Source of the DNA: Actinomycetota bacterium
Lineage (GTDB): Bacteria; Desulfobacterota; Deferrimicrobia; Deferrimicrobiales; Deferrimicrobiaceae
Direction: 5' to 3'
NCBI GenBank assembly: GCA_016844415.1
Contig: JAENIX010000051.1
Span: 1-6,653 of the forward strand
DNA: 6,653 nucleotides
This document shows positions 1-5,464 of the stretch, one piece after another; position 1 is the stretch's first letter; each line of letters starts with the position of its first letter. Under the pieces are notes generated by a model, which saw nothing but the letters and a program-made list of their open reading frames with translations, searched no databases and was not told the origin of the DNA. The position numbers and the translations under genes are program-made.

Positions 1-522
1 TCCCAGAATCTCTACGACGACATCGCGCGGCACGGCGGCAGGCCGGTCATGTGGAAGGCGGGACATTCGCTAATCAAGCAGAAGATGAAGGAAGAGGCGG
101 CCGAGGTGGCCGGGGAGATGAGCGGCCACATATTCTTCTCCGACCGCTATCTCGGTTTCGACGACGCGATCTACGCTTCCCTGCGGCTCTTCGAGATCCT
201 GGCCCGGTCCGATCTGCCCTTGAGCTCCATGCTCTCCGATCTTCCTCCCGTCGTCACGACCCCCGAGATCCGCGTGGAGTGTTCCGACGACCGGAAGTTC
301 CGTGTCGTGGAAAGAGTGGCGGCGATAGTCCGGCCGCAGGCGCGTGAAGTGATCGACGTGGACGGCGTCCGGGCGATTTTCGACGGCGGATGGGGGCTCG
401 TCCGGGCATCGAACACCCAGCCCGTCCTGGTGCTGCGTTTCGAGGGCAGGGACGAAGCCACGGTCGGTAGGATTCGCGCGATCATGGAAGACGCCGTGAG
501 CAAGGCGCAGGCCGGCCCTTGA
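1..522 (+). CDS. Phosphomannomutase/phosphoglucomutase, C-terminal part (5' end outside window)
   Basis: The frame is open from base 1 and ends at the TGA at 520-522, so about 173 C-terminal residues are present and the start lies upstream. The enzyme family (alpha-D-phosphohexomutases, AlgC/ManB type) interconverts hexose-6-phosphate and hexose-1-phosphate in the cytoplasm, feeding GDP-mannose or UDP-glucose synthesis for LPS and exopolysaccharide. Family motifs are clear: KAGHSLIK (58-81), the sugar-contacting loop GEMSGH followed by IFF (112-138), then GFDDAIY, and the phosphate-binding loop RASNTQP (403-423) followed by VLVLRFEG in domain 4. The spacing of these motifs matches AlgC of Pseudomonas. 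The active-site phosphoserine and metal-binding loops would be upstream and cannot be checked. Mannose versus glucose preference cannot be read from sequence, since many members use both. uppP follows 13 bases downstream, suggesting an envelope-biosynthesis operon. Confidence 0.93.
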   Translation, partial: SQNLYDDIARHGGRPVMWKAGHSLIKQKMKEEAAEVAGEMSGHIFFSDRYLGFDDAIYASLRLFEILARSDLPLSSMLSDLPPVVTTPEIRVECSDDRKFRVVERVAAIVRPQAREVIDVDGVRAIFDGGWGLVRASNTQPVLVLRFEGRDEATVGRIRAIMEDAVSKAQAGP

Positions 523-538
523 GGGCGTACGCCCATTG
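521..538 (+). promoter_or_regulatory. uppP ribosome-binding site inside a perfect palindrome
   Basis: GAGGG at 521-525 is the only Shine-Dalgarno-like sequence ahead of the TTG start at 536-538, with 10 bases between them. The bases GGGCGTACGCCC at 523-534 form a perfect 12-base palindrome; in RNA they could fold as a 4-bp stem with a GUAC loop that hides the GGG of the Shine-Dalgarno. The stop codon of the upstream mutase (520-522) adjoins the palindrome, so a ribosome finishing that gene would melt it. Translational coupling is inference; a DNA-binding dimer site is an alternative reading. Confidence 0.4.
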
Positions 539-1330
539 AGCTTCCTCCAGGCGATATTTCTCGGGATCCTTCAGGGGTTGACCGAGTTCCTTCCGGTCAG
601 CAGCTCGGGCCACCTCTTTCTAGCGCAGCGTCTGCTCGGTATCCGGGAGCCGGAGCTGGCATTCGACATCCTTCTGCATTTCGGGACGCTTTTCGCGGTC
701 CTGTTATTCCTCCGCAGGGAGATACTCGAAATACTGACCTCCATATTCCGGCGCCAAACGGGGGAGCCGGACGGCTGGGGGCGCAGGGAATTCTGGCTCG
801 TGATCCTTTCATCTATCCCGACCGGCGTCATCGGGCTCGCTTTCCACGACTCGGTTGAGACCGGGATCACGCCGTGGGGCGTCGGCGTACGTTATCTCCT
901 GCTTACCTCCTTCCTGCTCATCAGCAACCTGCGCTTCAGGCACAAGTGGGACCCCGACCGGATCATGGCGTGGGAGGCGATCGCCATCGGCATCATGCAG
1001 GGGGCCGCGGTGTTCCCTGGGCTTTCCCGTTCCGGCTCGACGATAGCGCTGGCGCTCGTCCTGGGGATCTCCCCGTCCCGGGGCGTGAAGTATTCCTTCC
1101 TCATCTCGCTGCCCGCCATACTTGGCGCGGCGTTGGTGCACATGCACAAGGGTGTCTCCGTCCTCCCGGGGATCGCCCCCTCGGCCGCCGGGTTCTTCCT
1201 TTCGCTCCTGTTCGGATACCTGTCCCTCATTTTCGTAGAGCGGCTGGTGACCCGTGGGAGGTTCATCAGGTTCGCTCCATACACCTTCCTCATGGCGGCG
1301 CTCAGCTTCTACCTCAACTGGCGCGGCTAA
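536..1330 (+). CDS. uppP: Undecaprenyl-diphosphate phosphatase UppP (BacA family)
   Basis: Integral inner-membrane enzyme that removes a phosphate from undecaprenyl diphosphate, regenerating the C55-P lipid carrier for peptidoglycan and O-antigen synthesis; overexpression of the family gives bacitracin resistance. The 264-residue product is close to the 273 of E. coli UppP. The N-terminal signature QGLTEFLPVSSSGH covers residues 13-26 and carries Q13, E17, S23 and H26, which align with E. coli E17, E21, S27 and H30. Glutamine at the first position is common in the family ([E/Q]xxxE). The second signature, PGLSRSGST, covers residues 161-169 and carries R165, equivalent to E. coli R174. Long hydrophobic stretches fit a polytopic protein. 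The start is TTG at 536: no ATG or GTG lies in frame between the upstream gene and the conserved QGLTEF motif. It is probably co-transcribed with the mutase upstream. Confidence 0.96.
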   Translation: MSFLQAIFLGILQGLTEFLPVSSSGHLFLAQRLLGIREPELAFDILLHFGTLFAVLLFLRREILEILTSIFRRQTGEPDGWGRREFWLVILSSIPTGVIGLAFHDSVETGITPWGVGVRYLLLTSFLLISNLRFRHKWDPDRIMAWEAIAIGIMQGAAVFPGLSRSGSTIALALVLGISPSRGVKYSFLISLPAILGAALVHMHKGVSVLPGIAPSAAGFFLSLLFGYLSLIFVERLVTRGRFIRFAPYTFLMAALSFYLNWRG

Positions 1331-1370
1331 GCCCCCCAATTCGAAGCTACGGTAACCGGACTGCGGGCTC

Positions 1371-1482
1371 GCGGGGGGCCTTCCGCGGAGCTACGTTCGC
1401 GACCTTCGCCCGCTCACTGCGGATTCCGCTTCGACGCAATTTATCCCTCCGCTTCATACGCCGCTCCTCGGAAGCCCCCCGC
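1371..1482. repeat. Long imperfect inverted repeat in the uppP downstream gap
   Basis: The arm at 1371-1391 is complementary to 1463-1482 with a single bulged C and one mismatch. Pairing can continue inward to 1394-1396 with 1458-1460 after two mismatches, giving arms of about 25 bases that enclose a loop of about 60 bases. The C6 run at 1475-1480 pairs with the G6 run at 1373-1378. A second C6 run at 1332-1337 could compete for the same G6. The loop contains a smaller palindrome, GCGGATTCCGC (1419-1429). Such a hairpin could act as a transcript-end stabiliser after uppP, as part of a structured RNA, or as the fold of a mobile repeat; the sequence does not decide. Confidence 0.6.
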
Positions 1483-1483
1483 T

Positions 1484-1503
1484 ACGCCCTGCGTCCGCTT
1501 TTT
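1484..1503 (+). terminator. Weak candidate terminator after uppP
   Basis: ACGC at 1484-1487 and GCGT at 1491-1494 can form a 4-bp stem with a CCT loop. A T5 run follows at 1499-1503, four bases beyond the stem. The stem is short and the gap to the T run is not ideal, but the larger inverted repeat at 1371-1482 lies just upstream. No better intrinsic terminator is visible in the gap. Confidence 0.2.
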
Positions 1504-1626
1504 AACATCACTGCGCCCCCCTCCTGCGGCGGCTACGCCGTATCCTCCTGCCGCTACGCATGATCCTCCTTCCGCGCACGGGAACTCCCCGTACTCTTCC
1601 CTCATCTCATATAGGTAGGGGGGAGC

Positions 1627-3213
1627 ATGGCGGGAATCGAATCGATACATTGGCGGGAGTGGGGGCCTGACGCTTTTTCCCTGGCCGATAAGGAAGGGAA
1701 GCTGATCTTCCTCGATATCTCGGCCAAGTGGTGCCATTGGTGCCATGTGCTGGACAGGACCTCCCTTTCGGATCCGAGAGTCATCCGCATGCTGAACGAT
1801 GATTTCATCCCGGTTCGCGTGGACACCGACCGCCGCCCCGATATCAACGACAGGTACAACCAGGGGGGCTGGCCGACCACGGCTGTCCTGCTCCCGAATG
1901 GCCGGCTGCTCACAGGGGCGACATACCTCCCCGCAGACGCCCTGTTCGAGGTCCTGCGCAGTTGCGCGGAATTCTACCGGCGGGACCGGGACCGGATCGA
2001 AACATACCTGAGGGAAATCGCTTCGCAGTCCCCGGATGAGGAGGGGACTCCTGCCGTGGCATCCGACGGCCCGCATCCGGAAGACCTGCCCCTCCTGAGG
2101 CGCTCGGTCCTTGCCCATTACGATCCTTTGCACCCCGGTTTTTTCCGCGAGCCGAAGTTCCTGGTGCCTGAAATACTGGGATTTCTCCGGGACTCCTGGG
2201 TCATCGAGGGGAACCGGGATATGGGGGACCTCTTCCTGAAGGTACTTCGTACGATGGGATCCTCCGCGGTGTTCGACGCGGTGGAGGGGGGATTCTTCAG
2301 GTACGCGACAAGGCGGGACTGGACGACGCCCCATTACGAGAAACTGCTGGCCGACAACGGAGAGATGCTGTCCCTTTATGCATCCGCATATGAAAAGACC
2401 GGAGAGGAAACCTACGCCCGGATTGCGAGGGAGACCGCGAGGTACCTTTTCTCCCGGCTGCGCGATCCGGGCACCGGCGCCTTCTTTTCCAGCCAGGACG
2501 CGGACGAGGAATATTATCTGCAGGATGCGGAGGGGCGTTCCGGGCGAATCGCCCCCTCCGTCGATAGTACGATAATATCCGAGTATAACGGCAGGGCCGT
2601 TTCCGCGCTCGTATCGGCTCACCGGGCGTTCGGCGGGGGCCTGGGAGTTCAGGCGGCGGAGGGGACGACGTTTCTGTCCCTTGCCGGAAAACTGGGAGAA
2701 TACCTGCGCTCGAAACTATGGGATCGCGAGGAGGGACAGATCCGGTTCCGCGAGGACGGGGCGGTCGAGGCGGGGCACCTCGCGGACAACGAGTCGGTTG
2801 CGGAGGCGTACCTCGATCTCTGGGAGGCCGGCAGGAAAGAGGAACACCTTGCCTGGGCCGGGGAGATACTCGAATGGTCGGTGCGCCGTTTCTTCTCGCT
2901 GAAGGCGCGCGGCTTCCTCGACCGGCGGCCGCGTGGAGAAGATGCCGGTCCGCTCAATGTCCCTCTCGTTCCTTTCTCCCTGAACGCCCGGATGGCGTGC
3001 GTCCTGATGCGATATTGCCGCGAGGCCGGCGGCGCGGATCTCCTGGCGGCCGCGGAGCTGACCATCAAAGGCCTGTCGGCGGAGTTCGGCAACAGGGAGG
3101 CTTTCGGCGCCCCATACGGTAGCGCGCTTCTCCGGCACGGAAGGATGGGGAAAGGGGATGCCTGCCTGCCGGGAGATGTCTCATGTCAACCCGGCGGGAC
3201 AGGCTCCGGCTGA
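1627..3213 (+). CDS. YyaL/SPATA20-type thioredoxin-domain protein (DUF255, Thioredox_DsbH)
   Basis: The product has 528 residues and no signal peptide, so it is probably cytoplasmic. Residues 1-130 are thioredoxin-like: KWCHWCHVL carries C36 and C39 of a CxxC motif, followed by the family signature VDTDRRPDIND (65-75) and GGWPTT (80-85), where P83 matches the expected cis-proline, then GATYLP. The remainder is a helical alpha/alpha-toroid-like region with the family landmarks PHYEKLLADN (235-244) and SSQDADEE (288-295). Biochemical function of the family (B. subtilis YyaL, human SPATA20) is not settled; the toroid resembles N-acylglucosamine epimerase and glycosidase folds. Family members are often 600-700 residues, so this copy is somewhat short, but both ends look natural. 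The start ATG has a purine-rich site, AGGGGGGAG, at 1617-1625. It ends 3 bases from the convergent kinase gene. Confidence 0.92.
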   Translation: MAGIESIHWREWGPDAFSLADKEGKLIFLDISAKWCHWCHVLDRTSLSDPRVIRMLNDDFIPVRVDTDRRPDINDRYNQGGWPTTAVLLPNGRLLTGATYLPADALFEVLRSCAEFYRRDRDRIETYLREIASQSPDEEGTPAVASDGPHPEDLPLLRRSVLAHYDPLHPGFFREPKFLVPEILGFLRDSWVIEGNRDMGDLFLKVLRTMGSSAVFDAVEGGFFRYATRRDWTTPHYEKLLADNGEMLSLYASAYEKTGEETYARIARETARYLFSRLRDPGTGAFFSSQDADEEYYLQDAEGRSGRIAPSVDSTIISEYNGRAVSALVSAHRAFGGGLGVQAAEGTTFLSLAGKLGEYLRSKLWDREEGQIRFREDGAVEAGHLADNESVAEAYLDLWEAGRKEEHLAWAGEILEWSVRRFFSLKARGFLDRRPRGEDAGPLNVPLVPFSLNARMACVLMRYCREAGGADLLAAAELTIKGLSAEFGNREAFGAPYGSALLRHGRMGKGDACLPGDVSCQPGGTGSG

Positions 3214-3216
3214 ATA

Positions 3217-5445
3217 TCACTGGCGGTTGATCTGGTTGACCACCTTTGTCATCGTGTCGTAGGAGTACGGCTTGCTCAGGATCGCGCAGGCCCCCATCTC
3301 CTTCAACATGTCCACGTCCTCGTTGCCGCTGTAACCTGTCGAGATGACGATGCGCACCGCCGGATCGATCTGCCGGATCTCCTCGAATGCCTTCCGGCCG
3401 TCCATAACCGGCATGATCAGGTCCAGGATGACGATGGAGATCTTCTCCCGGTTCCGCAGGAAGGCCTCGACCCCTTCCTTGCCGTTGACGGCGGTGATGA
3501 CCTCGAACCCCAGTGTGTCGAGCATCGCCTTTCCAACGTCCCTTACCAACTCCTCGTCGTCCACGAGCAGCACAGTGCCCCCGTTGCCGCTCCCGCTCGA
3601 TTCGATCGTCGGCAGTCCTGCCTGATCCGCCTCCGTCTGGCGCTGGATCCGTTCCGCCGCGGGGAAGAGAAGCTCCATCGAAGTCCCTTTCCCGAGGAGG
3701 CTTTTCACCGTGATGTACCCGCCGTGGTTTTTCACGATGCCGTATACCATGGACATCCCGAGCCCGGTCCCTTTTTCCGGCGTCTTGGTAGTGAAGAAGG
3801 GGTCGAAGATCCGCTGTTGCGTCGCATCGTCCATCCCGTGGCCTTCGTCCGTTACGACGACCTCGACATAGTCGCCTGGGGGGATGTTGGAATACTGCTC
3901 CCGCTGCTCTCCGGTGATGGACCTCCGGCGCGTCGAGATGGAAAGGCCCCCACCCTCGGGCATTGCATCCCGGGCGTTGATGCACAAGTTCATCAGGCAC
4001 TGGTGAAGCTGTGCGACGTCCCCCATCACGGGGGGCAGGTCCGCGGCCTTGTCGATCCGGATTCCCACGGTGCGGATGAACGTCTGCGAAACGATGTCCG
4101 CGGTCTCGTCCACGATCTTGTTCAGGTCCAGGGGGAGGTATTCGTGCGTACCCTTGCGTGCGAACCCCAGGAGCTGGCGAGTCAGCTGCGTTCCCCTCTC
4201 CGCAGCCCTCTCGATGCTCTCCAGGGCCTTGGCAACTCCTTCGTCATGGATGGGACGGCTTTTCATCAGCGAGGCATACCCCAGGATTCCGACCAGCAGG
4301 TTGTTGAAATCATGGGCTACGCCGCCGGCGATCCTCCCCAGGGTCTCCATCTTGTTGGCGTGAAAGAGCTGCTCCTCCATCCGCTTCTTCTCGGTGATGT
4401 CGACGCCGTGGAAGACGACCGCGTCCTCGTCTGCGAATCCGAAGACGATGTATTCGATCGTCCTGTCCCTAACCTTCCAGATACACTCCTTCTTGTGTTC
4501 ATCCGATGAGACGAGTTCACGGATGATTACCGGAATATGCTGGGGGAGAAGCCTTGCCGCCTCGTTCTCCGCCAGTCCCATCTCCGCGAGCATTTTCTTT
4601 ACGCTCGGGTTGGCGTACAGAATTTCCCCGTCTGGAGACACCTTGAACAGCAGGTTGGGGTTGGACTCGGGAAACTTGGCGAGGTCGGAAAGCTTCAGTT
4701 CACGCTCCCGGATGGCGGCCGCCATCCGTTCAAAGGCTGCGGAAAGCTGGCCCATCTCGCCCTTCCGCACCTTCGCCAGGACTTTGTAGCTGCCCCCCTC
4801 CAGCCGGCTCGCGTGGCGGACAAGTTCATCCAGCGGCTCCTGGATCCGCTTTTTCAGGACCAGGTAGAACATCGCCATCAGCAACAGGAACCCGACGACG
4901 CCGGCGGAGAAGATCCACAGGCGGATCTTTCGTGCCTCGCTCCGCAGTTCCTCCTCGTAGGTCAACGTGATCAGTCTCCAATCCCACCCGGGGAAGTATC
5001 TGAGATACCCGATCAGCGTTTTCCCGTTCTTGTCCGGGATCCTTATTTCTCCCACGGCCGGCTCTTCGGAAACCGGCAGGGCGAAGGTGTTGTCGAGAAG
5101 ATATCCCGAATCCGCGAGGATCTGGTTGTCGCCGCCCAGAACGATGTAATGGTATTCCGCCGAGGAGATCGACGGCTTGAAATGGACGATCCCGGCGAGC
5201 ACGTCCTTTTTTGCGGTTTCCACCTCGACGGGATCGTCCTCCTTCCTTGCGTCCAGCAGGTCGTGGAAGCTGTCCGAGGCGATGCCGTAGATCGAGTCCG
5301 CGATCAGGTGAAGAGGTCTTTCCTCTGCCTCGGTGAGCGTTCTGATCAGCGGCACCGAGATGATGTAGCCGGCCGCCGCCGCCAGGAGAGAGCCCACCGC
5401 GACGACGATCAGAAAGAACTGGACGAAGATGCTGTCTTTCTTCAT
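3217..5445 (-). CDS. Hybrid sensor histidine kinase (Cache-HAMP-PAS-HisKA-HATPase-REC)
   Basis: This 742-residue membrane kinase has a transmembrane segment at about 6-30 and a periplasmic region at about 31-174 that looks like a single Cache domain (AEYHYIVLGGDNQILADSG, then YFPGWDWRLITLTYEEEL near its end). A second segment at about 176-197 is followed by HAMP (to about 250) and PAS (about 255-355, ending GVDITEKKR). The H-box GGVAHDFNNLL has the phosphorylated H378. The ATPase domain has N490 in NLCINARDAM, the G1 box DEGHG at 533-537, FDPFFTTK at 547-554 and the G2 box GTGLG at 559-563. A C-terminal receiver (about 624-740) keeps D629 and D630, phosphoacceptor D675, T703 and K725, so kinase and receiver both appear competent. 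No output domain is fused and no partner regulator is visible. It lies 19 bases after the substrate-binding protein gene and is probably co-transcribed. ATG at 5445 places the membrane segment directly after a short basic tail. Confidence 0.95.
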   Translation of the reverse strand: MKKDSIFVQFFLIVVAVGSLLAAAAGYIISVPLIRTLTEAEERPLHLIADSIYGIASDSFHDLLDARKEDDPVEVETAKKDVLAGIVHFKPSISSAEYHYIVLGGDNQILADSGYLLDNTFALPVSEEPAVGEIRIPDKNGKTLIGYLRYFPGWDWRLITLTYEEELRSEARKIRLWIFSAGVVGFLLLMAMFYLVLKKRIQEPLDELVRHASRLEGGSYKVLAKVRKGEMGQLSAAFERMAAAIRERELKLSDLAKFPESNPNLLFKVSPDGEILYANPSVKKMLAEMGLAENEAARLLPQHIPVIIRELVSSDEHKKECIWKVRDRTIEYIVFGFADEDAVVFHGVDITEKKRMEEQLFHANKMETLGRIAGGVAHDFNNLLVGILGYASLMKSRPIHDEGVAKALESIERAAERGTQLTRQLLGFARKGTHEYLPLDLNKIVDETADIVSQTFIRTVGIRIDKAADLPPVMGDVAQLHQCLMNLCINARDAMPEGGGLSISTRRRSITGEQREQYSNIPPGDYVEVVVTDEGHGMDDATQQRIFDPFFTTKTPEKGTGLGMSMVYGIVKNHGGYITVKSLLGKGTSMELLFPAAERIQRQTEADQAGLPTIESSGSGNGGTVLLVDDEELVRDVGKAMLDTLGFEVITAVNGKEGVEAFLRNREKISIVILDLIMPVMDGRKAFEEIRQIDPAVRIVISTGYSGNEDVDMLKEMGACAILSKPYSYDTMTKVVNQINRQ

Positions 5446-5464
5446 CGGGCGATTCGCCGCCGAT
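5446..5464 (-). promoter_or_regulatory. Binding protein/kinase gene junction with small palindrome and weak RBS
   Basis: The 19 bases between the binding-protein stop and the kinase ATG contain GGCGATTCGCC (5448-5458), an 11-base palindrome that could form a tiny hairpin just before the start. No AGGAGG-like sequence is present; the best purine stretch is GGCGGCG. Kinase translation is therefore probably weak or coupled to the upstream gene, which would suit a binding protein made in excess over its kinase. This is inference. Confidence 0.3.

Larger units (their letters stand above)
1347..1561 (-). other. Three consecutive micro reading frames, arginine-rich (doubtful coding)
   Basis: Reading leftward, ATG at 1561 opens a 17-residue frame, MRSGRRIRRSRRRRGAQ, ending at 1508. 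Its TGA overlaps the ATG of MLKSGRRA (1508 to 1482) in a TGATG arrangement. A third frame runs from ATG 1457 to TAG 1347 and gives 36 residues that begin MKRRDKLRRSGIRSE. AAGGAGG (1571-1565) lies 3 bases before the first start and GAGGAG (1469-1464) lies 6 bases before the third; AGGAGG (1525-1520) is 11 bases before the second. SGRR or a near form recurs in all three. I recognise no protein family. The pattern may simply reflect the repeated AGCGG/AGGAGG nucleotide units of the intergenic element, so coding is uncertain. Confidence 0.18.
1346..1571. repeat. Intergenic element with five GCTACG copies and repeated CCTCCT tracts
   Basis: Between uppP and the next gene, the hexamer GCTACG occurs at 1346-1351, 1390-1395, 1481-1486, 1532-1537 and 1553-1558, where about one per 4 kb would be expected by chance in unbiased sequence. 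CCTCCT occurs at 1520-1525, 1544-1549 and 1565-1570. The octamer CCTCCTGC at 1520 and 1544 is followed each time by a GCTACG block, giving a degenerate tandem unit of roughly 24 bases. Base composition is C-rich on the plus strand and unlike the flanking coding sequence. No conserved protein domain is visible. It may be a family of dispersed intergenic repeats or a structured RNA; only comparison with the rest of the genome can tell. Confidence 0.55.

Noticed and set aside
1346..1571. CRISPR array or integron attC site in the GCTACG-rich gap
   Set aside because: The repeats are only 6-8 bases long with irregular spacing (44, 91, 51 and 21 bases) and no integrase or Cas gene is present, so neither fits.
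1600..1616. Possible -10 box (TATAGG) ahead of the DUF255 gene
   Set aside because: No matching -35 box at a suitable distance, and it adjoins the ribosome-binding site too closely to be convincing.
1441..2622. 393-codon open frame on the minus strand
   Set aside because: It is antisense to the clear DUF255 gene, shows no recognisable domain, and its length is expected in GC-rich sequence where stop codons are rare in shadow frames.
3065..4000. 311-codon minus-strand frame overlapping the kinase C-terminal part
   Set aside because: It is in a different frame of the same strand as the kinase ATPase and receiver domains, whose catalytic motifs are intact; a GC-rich shadow.
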